Of a DNA stretch of 44,335 nucleotides, positions 8,964-18,311 are shown piece by piece (position 1 is the stretch's first letter; each line of letters starts with the position of its first letter). The notes under the pieces are model-generated. The model saw only the letters and a list, made by a program, of their open reading frames with translations. It made no database searches and was not told the DNA's origin. The translations under genes were made by a program, and so were the position numbers. Origin of the DNA: Zhongshania marina (lineage in GTDB: Bacteria; Pseudomonadota; Gammaproteobacteria; Pseudomonadales; Spongiibacteraceae); contig NZ_PQGG01000020.1 of NCBI RefSeq assembly GCF_002915595.1, forward strand, positions 1 to 44,335, in the 5' to 3' direction.

Positions 8964-9859
8964 TAGTAAAACCCAGCCTCGCCCTTTGGCCGAGTCTTAA
9001 AGCGACGATGAACCCACATATATTGCTCGGGGACCAGACGAATATTCTCCTCAAGAAGCGCATTAATCGCCCTAGCATCCGCGATCGGATCACCGCTGGG
9101 GAAATTGTCCAGCGGTATCATTTCTACTCGATACCGGCGCCCACTATCAAGCCGCTGCTGCTTAGCGTACACCACCCTCGCGCGCCCACCTTTTGCCAAG
9201 GTACTTGTCGCAATCGTTGTTGAAGCAGGGATGCCAAAAAAAGGTACAAACTCGGTCGATTTACGCCCGTAATCCTGGTCAGGCAAATAATACAAACGTC
9301 GCCCTTCTCGAAGCCGCCGCAAAGCTCGCTTAATATCTCGCCGATGAATGGGCTCGCCGTAACGGCCCCGCGAACGACTGAGAATATACTCAAACACAGG
9401 ATTTTTATGTTTACGATAAAAAGAATCTGATGGATATTGAAAGCCAATCAAGGTGCCACACACATCTAAGGTAGTGAAATGCGTGCCAATAACAATAACG
9501 CCAGGCTCCCCCTCCGCGACTTCAAGATGCTCCCGGCCCAGTAACTCAAGCTCAACACCTAATTTTTCAGGGGCGATAAACCACACCCGCAAGGTTTCCA
9601 TTAAGCCCACACCTTGATTGCGCATAGTCTTTTTTACTAGCAAGGCGTGTTCGGCATCGCTTAACTCAGGAAAACATAGTTTTAAATTCACTTCACAAAT
9701 ATGACGCCGCGCTTTCGCAAAATAATAAAACAGGCGACCGATACCGGCCCCCAAAGCATAACTTAAACGACGCGGCAAATGCGCAAGTAACCAAAGCAGG
9801 CCCAGACCAATCCACGCCGGCCAGTGCTTGGGATAAAGTAGTTGTCTCTCAATTGTCAT
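8963..9859 (-). CDS. lpxL: lipid A late acyltransferase (LpxL/LpxM/HtrB family)
   Basis: This membrane-bound enzyme of 298 residues transfers an acyl chain from acyl-ACP to Kdo-lipid A or a precursor. A hydrophobic N-terminal segment (about 15-40) would anchor it. The catalytic motif HX4D is HFTTLD (His127, Asp132), RNQGVGLMETLRVW matches the family's N-terminal helix, and YYLPDQDYG with the following FVPFFGIPASTTIA is the conserved phosphate-binding and substrate region. The length is normal. Whether it acts as LpxL (first secondary chain) or LpxM (second) cannot be decided here, so the symbol is provisional. It is the promoter-proximal gene of the leftward LPS block, with a -10-like hexamer and a palindrome just upstream. 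Confidence 0.88.
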   Translation of the reverse strand: MTIERQLLYPKHWPAWIGLGLLWLLAHLPRRLSYALGAGIGRLFYYFAKARRHICEVNLKLCFPELSDAEHALLVKKTMRNQGVGLMETLRVWFIAPEKLGVELELLGREHLEVAEGEPGVIVIGTHFTTLDVCGTLIGFQYPSDSFYRKHKNPVFEYILSRSRGRYGEPIHRRDIKRALRRLREGRRLYYLPDQDYGRKSTEFVPFFGIPASTTIATSTLAKGGRARVVYAKQQRLDSGRRYRVEMIPLDNFPSGDPIADARAINALLEENIRLVPEQYMWVHRRFKTRPKGEAGFY

Positions 9860-9902
9860 CTGGTTGCATTACACTATTGCTACATTTCAACGCTGGCACC
9901 GC

Positions 9903-9916
9903 GCGCAATATTGCGC
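9903..9916. repeat. 14-bp perfect palindrome in the lpxL upstream region
   Basis: GCGCAATATTGCGC is a perfect two-fold palindrome, followed two bases on by another GCGCAA (9918-9923). It lies between the lpxL start codon and the likely -10 element at 9932-9937, near the start of the expected transcript. A repressor operator is possible; a short RNA hairpin in the leader is the alternative. Confidence 0.55.
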
Positions 9917-9931
9917 AGCGCAAAGTGCAGT

Positions 9932-9937
9932 ATTATA
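9932..9937 (-). promoter_or_regulatory. possible -10 element of the lpxL promoter
   Basis: On the minus strand these bases read TATAAT, an exact sigma-70 -10 hexamer, about 73 bases before the lpxL ATG. The -35 region at normal spacing (CAAGCT or nearby) is poor, so the promoter would need an activator or be weak. The call rests on the hexamer and its placement only. Confidence 0.35.
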
Positions 9938-10045
9938 CACTGTTTACAGCCTACAGCTTGCTCGGCATCCTAAGCGCCATTTTTGACCACCCTCGCCACA
10001 AACTGTAGCTCTACCCTTGTTCGAGCGGAGGTTTACAAAACTATC

Positions 10046-10420
10046 ATGATGAACAAACCTGGTCGCACCGGCCCAGCTCGCATATTAGACGCGTCAAAAT
10101 ACTCCCTAAAAGGTTTGCGCGCCGCATGGCGACACGAAGAAGCTTTTCGCCAAGAAAGCATGCTCGCACTTATTATGCTTCCCGGCGCACTCTGGCTGGG
10201 CACCAACGCCAGCCAGCGCTCCATCTTAATTGCCACCGTGATCATCGTCGTCATCGTCGAACTCATCAATTCAGCGATTGAAGCGGTTGTTGACCGCATC
10301 AGTACCGACCACCACCCACTATCCGGCCAAGCAAAAGACATTGGCTCCGCCGCCGTAATGCTTAGTTTGTTACTTTGCATTAGCTGCTGGGGAATGATTG
10401 CCGCCGAGCGGTTTTTATAA
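10046..10420 (+). CDS. dgkA: diacylglycerol kinase
   Basis: DgkA phosphorylates diacylglycerol to phosphatidate in the inner membrane, recycling lipid left from phosphoglycerol or phosphoethanolamine transfer to surface glycans. From the ATG at 10046 the protein has 124 residues, close to the 122 of E. coli; a longer frame from a TTG at 9983 would add an unconserved N-terminal tail. AFRQE (33-37) and ELINSAIEAVVDRI (72-85), with catalytic-region Glu79, are the family signature. Three hydrophobic helices are visible (about 40-52, 58-76, 98-118). GGAGG lies 14 bases upstream of the ATG, rather far. It diverges from lpxL, and the two lipid functions suit this pairing. Confidence 0.93.
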   Translation: MMNKPGRTGPARILDASKYSLKGLRAAWRHEEAFRQESMLALIMLPGALWLGTNASQRSILIATVIIVVIVELINSAIEAVVDRISTDHHPLSGQAKDIGSAAVMLSLLLCISCWGMIAAERFL

Positions 10421-10448
10421 ATTGGCCATTACGCAATAATTAACACAA

Positions 10449-10503
10449 TAGGCCGGCTACGGGCTTGACAATAGCTCGTCAAACATGAATAATTCCCGGC
10501 CTA
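10449..10503. repeat. 8-bp inverted repeat bracketing the rpsT promoter
   Basis: TAGGCCGG at 10449-10456 is matched exactly by CCGGCCTA at 10496-10503. The arms enclose the -35 and -10 boxes, and the right arm covers the expected transcription start. Inside, TTGAC (10465-10469) is mirrored by GTCAA (10478-10482). It could be a protein-binding arrangement, or partly a by-product of the promoter hexamer and GC-rich discriminator. Confidence 0.4.
10465..10493 (+). promoter_or_regulatory. sigma-70-type promoter of rpsT
   Basis: TTGACA at 10465-10470 and AATAAT at 10488-10493 are separated by 17 bases, an almost ideal arrangement. Transcription would begin near 10500 in a GC-rich discriminator (CCCGGCC), as usual for stringently controlled ribosomal protein genes, leaving a leader of about 38 bases before the GTG. 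Confidence 0.75.
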
Positions 10504-10537
10504 AATTTTCAGCACTAGGTTTCAAGGAGTTACAAGG

Positions 10538-10810
10538 GTGGCGAATTCTCCACAAGCTAAAAAACGCGCACGTCAGGCGGAAAAAAGTCGTACGCATAAC
10601 GCCAGCCTGCGCTCAATGGTACGCACGTACCTGAAGAAAGTACTGGCTGCAATTGCTTCTGGCGATCAAGAAGCAGCGAAAACAGCCTATGTATCAGCAG
10701 TTTCTGTTATCGACCGTATGGCCGACAAAGGCATTCTTCACAAGAACAAAGCCGCTCGTCATAAGAGCCGCCTAAACAGCAAAATCAAAGCAATGGGCGC
10801 AACCGCTTAA
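10538..10810 (+). CDS. rpsT: 30S ribosomal protein S20
   Basis: This 90-residue basic protein binds the 5' domain of 16S rRNA. The N-terminus [18 protein letters not shown] and the [11 protein letters not shown] segment are S20 signatures, and the length is that of the family. The start is GTG at 10538, with AAGGAG ten bases upstream. A weak non-ATG start is also known for rpsT in E. coli (UUG), where S20 represses its own translation, so similar autoregulation is plausible. It is monocistronic: its own promoter precedes it and a strong terminator follows. Confidence 0.97.
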   Translation: MANSPQAKKRARQAEKSRTHNASLRSMVRTYLKKVLAAIASGDQEAAKTAYVSAVSVIDRMADKGILHKNKAARHKSRLNSKIKAMGATA

Positions 10811-10833
10811 TCTACGCTTTTATTTTGCTATAT

Positions 10834-10862
10834 AAAAAAACCCGCTTTTAGCGGGTTTTTTT
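10834..10862. terminator. rho-independent terminator of rpsT (bidirectional)
   Basis: CCCGC (10841-10845) pairs with GCGGG (10851-10855) across a TTTTA loop, extended by flanking A and T runs and followed by seven T on the plus strand. It ends the rpsT transcript. On the minus strand it also has a U tract and could end the obgE-proB transcript, whose last stop is at 10891. Confidence 0.9.
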
Positions 10863-10890
10863 ATTGGGCGATATTTTTACATTGCCAACA

Positions 10891-12021
10891 TCAAGCACTC
10901 ACCACCAAGTTATCGCGGTGAATGAGCTCAGGCTCACCAACAAAACCTAGAAGCTCTGCAATTTTGGAACTGGGCGCACCTTGCAAACGCCGCGCATCAT
11001 CAGCGCAGTAATTCACCAGCCCCCGCGCAACCTCATTCCCCTGCGCGTCAACACACCTAACAAGGTCGCCACGCGAAAACTGCCCAGTAACTGCAACGAC
11101 CCCCACAGGTAACAAGCTTCGCCCCTGCTGACGCAATACACGCACTGCGCCATCATCAATCTGTACGGCACCGCGCAATTGCAACTGCCCCGCCAACCAT
11201 TTTTTACGCGCGGTAATCGGCGGTTCTTTGGGAAGCAGCAGAGTACCCAAATCTTCAGCACCAAAAACCCGATCAAGCACTCGATCTTCGCGACCACCAA
11301 CAATAACGGTATTTGCACCAGAACGAGACGCCAATCTGGCCGCTCGCAGCTTCGTCAACATCCCCCCACGACCCAGTGAGCCGGCGGCACCGCCAACCAT
11401 TACGTCAAGTGTACGATCCTCCACAGAGGCTTCGGATATTAATTTGGCATCAGGATTAGAACGCGGATCCTCTTCAAACAAGCCCCGCTGATCAGTCAAA
11501 ATTACCAAGGTATCGGCATCGATCAAATTGGCCACAAGCGCAGCCAAGGTATCATTATCGCCAAAACGAATTTCGTCGGTTACCACCGTATCGTTTTCAT
11601 TTACCACCGGCACCACACCCAACTCCAGCAGGGTTAGCAACGTGCCCCGGGCATTGAGATAGCGATCCCGCGCGGAAATATCATCGTGCCCCAATAAAAT
11701 CTGCGCGGTCTGCAAACCATGAGCGCGAAAACGAGTTTCGTAGGCGTGAACCAGCCCCATCTGCCCGACCGCAGCAGCCGCCTGCAATTTATGCAAATTG
11801 TCAGGCCGCTCCCGCCAACCCAAGCGAGTCATACCCTCGGCAACCGCACCCGAAGACACGAGCACAAGCTCTCGACCCGACGCCCTCAGAGCAGCTAGCT
11901 GCGACACCCAAGTATCGAGACCCTCGGCGTACAGCCCCCGACCATCATTAGTGAGTAACGCGGAGCCAATTTTTACCACAACGCGCTTACTGGTTTTCAG
12001 CGCCTGCCTATTCTCAGACAA
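10891..12021 (-). CDS. proB: glutamate 5-kinase with PUA domain
   Basis: ProB phosphorylates glutamate to gamma-glutamyl phosphate, the first and feedback-controlled step of proline synthesis. The N-terminal amino-acid-kinase domain shows [22 protein letters not shown], the NENDTV loop and [12 protein letters not shown]. The C-terminal third (from about residue 280) is a PUA domain with [13 protein letters not shown] and LLPVGVVAV. The total of 376 residues matches the two-domain bacterial form. The start appears to be TTG at 12021, since no ATG lies close by, with AGG sites upstream. It follows obgE by 11 bases, and the obgE-proB pairing is common in gammaproteobacteria. The neighbouring proA is not in this window. 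Confidence 0.95.
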   Translation of the reverse strand: MSENRQALKTSKRVVVKIGSALLTNDGRGLYAEGLDTWVSQLAALRASGRELVLVSSGAVAEGMTRLGWRERPDNLHKLQAAAAVGQMGLVHAYETRFRAHGLQTAQILLGHDDISARDRYLNARGTLLTLLELGVVPVVNENDTVVTDEIRFGDNDTLAALVANLIDADTLVILTDQRGLFEEDPRSNPDAKLISEASVEDRTLDVMVGGAAGSLGRGGMLTKLRAARLASRSGANTVIVGGREDRVLDRVFGAEDLGTLLLPKEPPITARKKWLAGQLQLRGAVQIDDGAVRVLRQQGRSLLPVGVVAVTGQFSRGDLVRCVDAQGNEVARGLVNYCADDARRLQGAPSSKIAELLGFVGEPELIHRDNLVVSA

Positions 12022-12032
12022 GATTACCTACC

Positions 12033-13247
<1,215 letters not shown>

Positions 13248-13284
13248 CTAAAAAAGGAATATGCTTAAAACCTATCTACAGAAA

Positions 13285-13313
13285 CAAAAAAGCCCCGTCA
13301 ACAGACGAGGCTT
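13285..13313 (-). terminator. terminator after rplU-rpmA
   Basis: On the minus strand a 10-bp stem (AAGCCTCGTC with GACGGGGCTT, one G-U pair) closes a four-base loop and runs into six U. It lies 20 bases past the rpmA stop and separates the rplU-rpmA transcript from obgE. Confidence 0.88.
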
Positions 13314-13332
13314 TAAACGTCACGAAGAGGGC

Positions 13333-13590
13333 TTAGGCCGCAACAATACTAATGTATTTGCGACTCTTTGGACCTTTAACTTCAAACTTCACCACACCGT
13401 CCGCCTTAGCAAACAAAGTATGGTCGGTGCCACAACCTACGTTTTCACCAGCGTGAAAGCGAGTGCCGCGCTGACGAACAATAATGCTGCCCGCGCTAAC
13501 AGTTTGACCACCAAAACGTTTTACACCAAGACGCTTACTCTGCGAGTCGCGTCCGTTACGAGTACTACCACCAGCTTTCTTGTGAGCCAT
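13333..13590 (-). CDS. rpmA: 50S ribosomal protein L27
   Basis: This 85-residue protein has an N-terminal tail that reaches towards the peptidyl-transferase centre. [16 protein letters not shown] and [16 protein letters not shown] are diagnostic. There is no N-terminal cleavage extension of the Firmicutes type; the second residue is directly Ala-His-Lys-Lys. It lies 17 bases after rplU in the conserved rplU-rpmA pair. Confidence 0.98.
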   Translation of the reverse strand: MAHKKAGGSTRNGRDSQSKRLGVKRFGGQTVSAGSIIVRQRGTRFHAGENVGCGTDHTLFAKADGVVKFEVKGPKSRKYISIVAA

Positions 13591-13607
13591 GAGTCTCTCC
13601 TAATTCC

Positions 13608-13919
13608 TTAAGCACTGATACCAGTGATTTTCACTTCGGTGAACCACTGACGGTGACCAGCTTGCTTCATGCTGTGCTTCCGACGGCGAAATTTAACAAT
13701 CTTCACCTTGGCGTGACGACCTTGCGAAATAACTTCCGCAGTCACTTTGCCACCTTCAACATAAGGTGCGCCAATCTTTAGTTCTTCACCAGCTTTAACC
13801 ATCAACACTTTGTCAAAGGTTACACTTTCGCCAGTGGCAACTTCAATTTTTTCTAGCTTGAGGGTTTCACCCTCAACCACACGGTGCTGCTTACCACCAC
13901 TTTCAATAACTGCGTACAT
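13608..13919 (-). CDS. rplU: 50S ribosomal protein L21
   Basis: L21 binds 23S rRNA and contacts L20. The start is placed at the ATG at 13919 ([14 protein letters not shown]), giving 103 residues as in E. coli, with TTGGAG nine bases upstream. A longer frame up to 14021 would add 34 residues without similarity to L21. [15 protein letters not shown] and the TGI ending are typical. A promoter 145 bases upstream drives it, divergently from ispB. Confidence 0.97.
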   Translation of the reverse strand: MYAVIESGGKQHRVVEGETLKLEKIEVATGESVTFDKVLMVKAGEELKIGAPYVEGGKVTAEVISQGRHAKVKIVKFRRRKHSMKQAGHRQWFTEVKITGISA

Positions 13920-14064
13920 GGGCATAATCTCCAAGAGCCTGCTTGCAATAATTTGTTTCGGCCGAGCGTGTTGTGCTACTGCACTCCACACCGGGACAAG
14001 TCCAGGCACCGTCACCACCACTTAACCATTAAGAGGCCGCACGGTTTTGCTTTCAGGGGCGCGA

Positions 14065-14093
14065 ATTGTACGCAGTTTCACAAAAATAAACAA
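14065..14093 (-). promoter_or_regulatory. promoter of rplU-rpmA
   Basis: On the minus strand TTGTTT (14088-14093) and TACAAT (14065-14070) are 17 bases apart, and the start site near 14058 falls in the GC-rich stretch CGCCCC. The leader to rplU is about 138 bases and carries no motif I can name. Confidence 0.6.
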
Positions 14094-14123
14094 CACCTGA
14101 AAATCTCGCTATTGCAGAAACCT

Positions 14124-14152
14124 TGACAGCTCGCAGCTTCGCTCATACGATG
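14124..14152 (+). promoter_or_regulatory. promoter of ispB
   Basis: TTGACA at 14124-14129 and TACGAT at 14147-14152 are 17 bases apart. Transcription would start near 14159. The -35 hexamer and the -10 hexamer coincide with upstream in-frame start codons (TTG 14123, ATG 14150), which therefore cannot be the translation start if this promoter is the one used. Confidence 0.65.
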
Positions 14153-14185
14153 CCAACCGACTCCGCCAGACGTATTAGCGTAACC

Positions 14186-15145
14186 ATGCAACAGATCCGC
14201 CAGATCGTTGACAGCGAATTTGCTGCGGTCAACGACTTCATCATAGAACAGCTGCACTCCAACGTGCCCCTCGTAGAAAATATCGGCCACTACATCGTCG
14301 ATGCGGGAGGCAAACGCCTGCGGCCGTTGCTCACCCTTTTATGCGCTGGCGCTATTGGCGACATTAAGCAGGATCACATCCGCTTAGCATCGGTCATCGA
14401 ATTTATTCATACCGCAACCTTGCTACACGACGACGTAGTAGATATCTCAGCGCTACGCCGCGGCCGACCTACCGCAAACGCCAACTGGGGCAACGCACCC
14501 AGCGTGCTAGTAGGCGACTTTTTATACTCCCGCGCGTTTCAAATTCTAGTCGAAATCGGCAGCCTGCCACTTATGGGGCTACTGTCTGGCACGACCAATA
14601 CAGTTGCAGAGGGCGAGGTTTTACAACTCAGCAGAGCCGGCAATGCCGACACCAGCGAAGCAACCTATTTTGATGTAATCCGCAGCAAAACCGCCGTGCT
14701 GTTTGGTGCGGCCTGCGGTGGCGCAGCCATTATTAGCAATACCGACCAACACCGTGACGCGCTCTACGAATACGGCTTAAATCTTGGCATTGCATTCCAA
14801 CTAATTGACGACATCCTCGATTACGAGGGCGACCCAGAGGAAACTGGTAAAAACGTGGGCGACGATCTCGCCGAGGGCAAACCGACCCTACCTCTCATTT
14901 ATCTCTTAAAAAATGGCGACCAATACCAGCAAGAATTGGTGCGTCACGCCATTAGCAATAAAACCAGCGAACAACTAGGCGCCATTATTAGCGCCGTTAC
15001 CACCAGTGGCGCATTAGCCTATTGCCGACAGTCTGCGGAGCACTATACGCAAGCCGCATTAAATGCACTTACACCATTTAATGACTCCCCTTACCGCTCC
15101 GCCCTAGAGCGACTTACCGTTATTGCGCTCTCTCGCCGCAGCTAA
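14186..15145 (+). CDS. ispB: all-trans polyprenyl (octaprenyl) diphosphate synthase
   Basis: IspB extends farnesyl diphosphate with isopentenyl units to build the ubiquinone side chain. With the start at 14186 (MQQIRQIVD) it has 319 residues, near the 323 of E. coli, and its N-terminus lines up with that protein. GGKRLRP (41-47), the first Asp-rich motif DDVVD (82-86) and the second DDILD (208-212) are the prenyltransferase signature, with a GDDLAEGK segment after them. The frame continues upstream to 14123 but through the promoter. Chain length (C40 against C45) cannot be set from sequence alone. It diverges from rplU and is followed after 107 bases by pgi. Confidence 0.93.
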   Translation: MQQIRQIVDSEFAAVNDFIIEQLHSNVPLVENIGHYIVDAGGKRLRPLLTLLCAGAIGDIKQDHIRLASVIEFIHTATLLHDDVVDISALRRGRPTANANWGNAPSVLVGDFLYSRAFQILVEIGSLPLMGLLSGTTNTVAEGEVLQLSRAGNADTSEATYFDVIRSKTAVLFGAACGGAAIISNTDQHRDALYEYGLNLGIAFQLIDDILDYEGDPEETGKNVGDDLAEGKPTLPLIYLLKNGDQYQQELVRHAISNKTSEQLGAIISAVTTSGALAYCRQSAEHYTQAALNALTPFNDSPYRSALERLTVIALSRRS

Positions 15146-15252
15146 ATTACGTAGCCGATTACAATCCCCCTCTGAAGCCGCTACAATTTAAACCATTCTC
15201 GCTGGGACGGAAGATACCAGCTCCCCTAAATGGATATTTAAAAGGACTCGCT

Positions 15253-16902
15253 GTGAGCAGCACACCAAGCTACGGAGTTATCTCCCCCTACGACAGCAAC
15301 ACCAGATCAACGCTCTTATCTCTTGCACAGCAAAGTATTTCTACACCACTCAGCCAGCGCTTCCAAGAAGATCCGAAGCGCGCTGAACGCTACAGCGCAG
15401 AGATCGGCCCGCTATTCGTTGACTACTCAAAGCACCATATCGACAGCAATATACTCGACACACTTTGCACGATTGCGCGAAATCGCGGAGTCACCACGCA
15501 ACTAGCCGCACTCAGAACTGGCGCCCACCTCAATAACACCGAAAATCGCGCAGTTAATTACCCCAGCCTACGACGCTGGGCTGTCGATCAGCAGAGCGGC
15601 GATAGCGCGATTGATTCGATGTATTCAAATATGGCCGCCCTGGTCAACGATATCCACAGCGGTAAATTGCGCGGACAAACCGGAAAAGCCTTTACCGACC
15701 TAGTTAATATCGGCATTGGCGGATCAGATTTCGGCCCACGCTTAATCTGCGATGCACTCTCCAATCAAGATGAACCACTGCTAAAAACCCACTTTGCCGC
15801 CAATATTGATCCCAGCGTCATCAGCGAGGTTCTTGCTACAGTACCCGCAGAAACCACACTTTTTATTGTCGCTTCAAAGTCCTTTGGCACCCAAGAAACC
15901 CGCAGCAATGCTACGGCCGCCCGAAACTGGCTATGCAGCGAACTCAAATGTGATGACGTCGATCAACATTTTATTGCCATCACCTCAAGACCAGAATCAG
16001 CAAAGACGTTTGGCATCAGAGAAGATTTAATTCTTACCGTGCCAGAATGGATTGGCGGGCGATTTTCAGTGTGGTCGGGTTTCGGCTTGGCCATTGCCTT
16101 ATCTACAGGGATGGAAAACTTTCTCGCGTTTTTAGGCGGCGGCCACGACATTGACCAACACGTTGAACATAGCCCACTAGAATCTAATATCCCCGTCATT
16201 TTAGGCTTGCTAGACGTCTGGTATCGCAATGCTTGGGGAATTAGCTCGCAGGCGGTCTTACCTTACGAGCACCATCTAAAATTGCTGCCAATCTATCTGC
16301 AACAATTATTCATGGAAAGTGCCGGCAAATCCGTGAGTAGCGACGGTGAAATTTTACAGCACGGCACCGGCGGTGTTATCTGGGGAACCGAGGGCACCAA
16401 CGGGCAGCACTCCTTTCACCAGCTCTTACATCAAGGCAGCGACACCATTCCCTGCGACTTTATTGCCAGCCTACATAGCTACAACCCGGTTGGCGAACAA
16501 CACCAAAATCTAATCGCCAACTGCTTCAGCCAAAGCCTTGTCTTGATGCAAGGCCAGAGCGCCGCTGAAATTGAAACCAGCTTAACCAGCAATGGGATGC
16601 CTGCCGTCGACGCCAAGAAATTAGCCCAACATAAGGCGATGCTAGGCAATCGGCCAAGCACTACCATCCTGATGAATCAACTGACCCCAAGAGCTCTAGG
16701 CGCGCTAATTGCGCTCTACGAATACCGTCTGTTTTCCGCAAGTTTTGTTTGGGGAATCAATCCCTTCGACCAATGGGGTGTAGAGCTCGGCAAGCAAATC
16801 AGCCAAACACTTATGGGCGCACTTTCGGGCAAGGAATCCCCCGAGCTAGATAGCTCAACCGCACAATTGATTACACGCTACAAACAAGCACAACAGACGT
16901 AA
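15253..16902 (+). CDS. pgi: glucose-6-phosphate isomerase
   Basis: Pgi interconverts glucose 6-phosphate and fructose 6-phosphate in glycolysis and gluconeogenesis. At 549 residues it has the E. coli length. Signature blocks are NIGIGGSDFGPRL in the first sugar-isomerase domain, FIVASKSFGTQETRSNA, GRFSVWSGFGL, and GTEGTNGQHSFHQLLHQG, which bears catalytic-region residues. The start is GTG at 15253 with AAAGGA upstream; no ATG fits better. It converges with cpsG and galU, whose substrates derive from the hexose phosphates it balances, so the locus acts as a branch point towards nucleotide sugars. Confidence 0.97.
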   Translation: MSSTPSYGVISPYDSNTRSTLLSLAQQSISTPLSQRFQEDPKRAERYSAEIGPLFVDYSKHHIDSNILDTLCTIARNRGVTTQLAALRTGAHLNNTENRAVNYPSLRRWAVDQQSGDSAIDSMYSNMAALVNDIHSGKLRGQTGKAFTDLVNIGIGGSDFGPRLICDALSNQDEPLLKTHFAANIDPSVISEVLATVPAETTLFIVASKSFGTQETRSNATAARNWLCSELKCDDVDQHFIAITSRPESAKTFGIREDLILTVPEWIGGRFSVWSGFGLAIALSTGMENFLAFLGGGHDIDQHVEHSPLESNIPVILGLLDVWYRNAWGISSQAVLPYEHHLKLLPIYLQQLFMESAGKSVSSDGEILQHGTGGVIWGTEGTNGQHSFHQLLHQGSDTIPCDFIASLHSYNPVGEQHQNLIANCFSQSLVLMQGQSAAEIETSLTSNGMPAVDAKKLAQHKAMLGNRPSTTILMNQLTPRALGALIALYEYRLFSASFVWGINPFDQWGVELGKQISQTLMGALSGKESPELDSSTAQLITRYKQAQQT

Positions 16903-16920
16903 TCACCAAGGCACACCCGA

Positions 16921-16943
16921 AAAAAAGCGCCCGCAGGCGCTTT
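16921..16943. terminator. terminator between pgi and cpsG
   Basis: AAAGCGCC (16924-16931) pairs perfectly with GGCGCTTT (16936-16943) across CGCA. On the minus strand the hairpin is followed by a run of U (the plus-strand A tract before 16927), making it a good terminator of galU-cpsG. On plus the T run is short, so it is weaker for pgi. Confidence 0.8.
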
Positions 16944-16961
16944 ATCTACAAAAACCAAACC

Positions 16962-18311
16962 TTATAGCATCGCTAATAGCTCAGCCGTTTTTGCCTCCAT
17001 CAAAGCAAAATCACCGTCGCTTTCAACATTCAAACGCACTACCGGCTCAGTATTCGACATCCGAACATTAAAACGCCAGCCATTAAAGCTCATGCTTAAT
17101 CCGTCAGTAAAATCCACCGCCTCAGCACTAGGCTTGTACTTCTCTTCAATCAATGCAATTACCGCCTTTGCATCCTCAACTTCACGATTGATTTCACCAC
17201 TGCAAGGGAATAGCGCAACCCGCTCCTCAACCAGTGACGACAAGCTAGCAGACTTCACCGACATCAACTGAGTAACAAGCAACCAAGGAATCATGCCGCT
17301 ATCGCAGTATGCAAAATCGCGGAAATAGTGATGGGCGCTCATCTCACCACCGTAGACTGCATTTTCGATGCGCATACGCTCTTTAATAAACGCATGTCCA
17401 GTTTTGCATTGAACAGCCTTGCCGCCCGCCTCTTCGACGATAGCAATAGTATTCCATGTTAAACGGGGGTCATGAACAATATTCGCACCTGGATTTTTCA
17501 GCAAAAATGCTTCTGCCAATAAGCCGACAACATAATAGCCTTCAATAAAATCGCCGGTTTCATCAAAGAAAAAACAGCGATCAAAATCACCATCCCAAGC
17601 CACCCCTAAATCAGCACCGTGCGCTTTAATTGCATCAATACTAGGCTGGCGATTTTCTACCAATAAGGGGTTTGGAACGCCATTGGGGAAATTACCATCG
17701 GCCTCATGATGCACACGAATAAATTCAAAGGGTAAGTGCTTTTCCAACAAATCTACGACACGACCCGCGCCGCCATTCCCAGCATTAACCACAATTTTTA
17801 ACGGCTTAAGTGATGCAACATCCACATAACTTAATAAATGCTCAACATAGGCCTCAGCGGTATCTAGCGCCTGCAAGCGACCGCGCTCGCCCGGCGCTGC
17901 AAAATCATTTTGCTCAGCAAGCTTTTTAATATCAAAAAGCCCTGTGTCACCGCTAATTGGCTTAGAACCCTCCCGCACAAACTTCATGCCGTTATAATCT
18001 TTAGGGTTATGACTTGCAGTAACCGCAATGCCGCCATCCATACCAGCATGTGCGGTCGCAAAATAAATCTCTTCTGTACCACACAAACCAATGTCATAGA
18101 CATCGACACCGGAATCCCGCAAACCGTCAGTCAATGCCGCTTTAATGGACTCGCTGCTCAAACGAATATCGTGCCCCACCACTACTTTCTTAGGCTGGAT
18201 CACCTCGGCAAATGCCCGACCTATGCGATAGGCAATATCTTCATTTAACTGATCGGGAATGCGGCCGCGAACATCGTAAGCTTTAAAGCACGTTATTTCA
18301 CTACTACTCAC
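16962..18311 (-). CDS. cpsG: phosphomannomutase (CpsG/ManB type)
   Basis: This 449-residue phosphohexomutase converts mannose 6-phosphate to mannose 1-phosphate for GDP-mannose. The N-terminus [13 protein letters not shown] and the GTEEIYFAT segment resemble E. coli CpsG more than Pseudomonas AlgC. The phosphoserine loop is TASHNP (Ser100), the metal site DGDFDR (240-245), the sugar-selecting loop GEMSAHH (322-328), and the phosphate loop [12 protein letters not shown] is near the C-terminus. Activity on glucose phosphates as well is possible for this family. The GTG start overlaps the galU stop by four bases (GTGA), so expression is coupled to galU. ManA and ManC partners are not in the window. 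Confidence 0.88.
   Translation of the reverse strand: MSSSEITCFKAYDVRGRIPDQLNEDIAYRIGRAFAEVIQPKKVVVGHDIRLSSESIKAALTDGLRDSGVDVYDIGLCGTEEIYFATAHAGMDGGIAVTASHNPKDYNGMKFVREGSKPISGDTGLFDIKKLAEQNDFAAPGERGRLQALDTAEAYVEHLLSYVDVASLKPLKIVVNAGNGGAGRVVDLLEKHLPFEFIRVHHEADGNFPNGVPNPLLVENRQPSIDAIKAHGADLGVAWDGDFDRCFFFDETGDFIEGYYVVGLLAEAFLLKNPGANIVHDPRLTWNTIAIVEEAGGKAVQCKTGHAFIKERMRIENAVYGGEMSAHHYFRDFAYCDSGMIPWLLVTQLMSVKSASLSSLVEERVALFPCSGEINREVEDAKAVIALIEEKYKPSAEAVDFTDGLSMSFNGWRFNVRMSNTEPVVRLNVESDGDFALMEAKTAELLAML

Noticed and set aside
1-9859. Search for a defence, toxin-antitoxin or secretion system in the accessory part
   Set aside because: All genes there fit surface-glycan or lipid A functions; no nuclease, reverse transcriptase, toxin pair, integrase or repeat array was seen.
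9983-10045. Longer diacylglycerol kinase starting at TTG 9983
   Set aside because: The extra 21 residues are not part of the DgkA family, and the ATG at 10046 gives the usual length behind a GGAGG.
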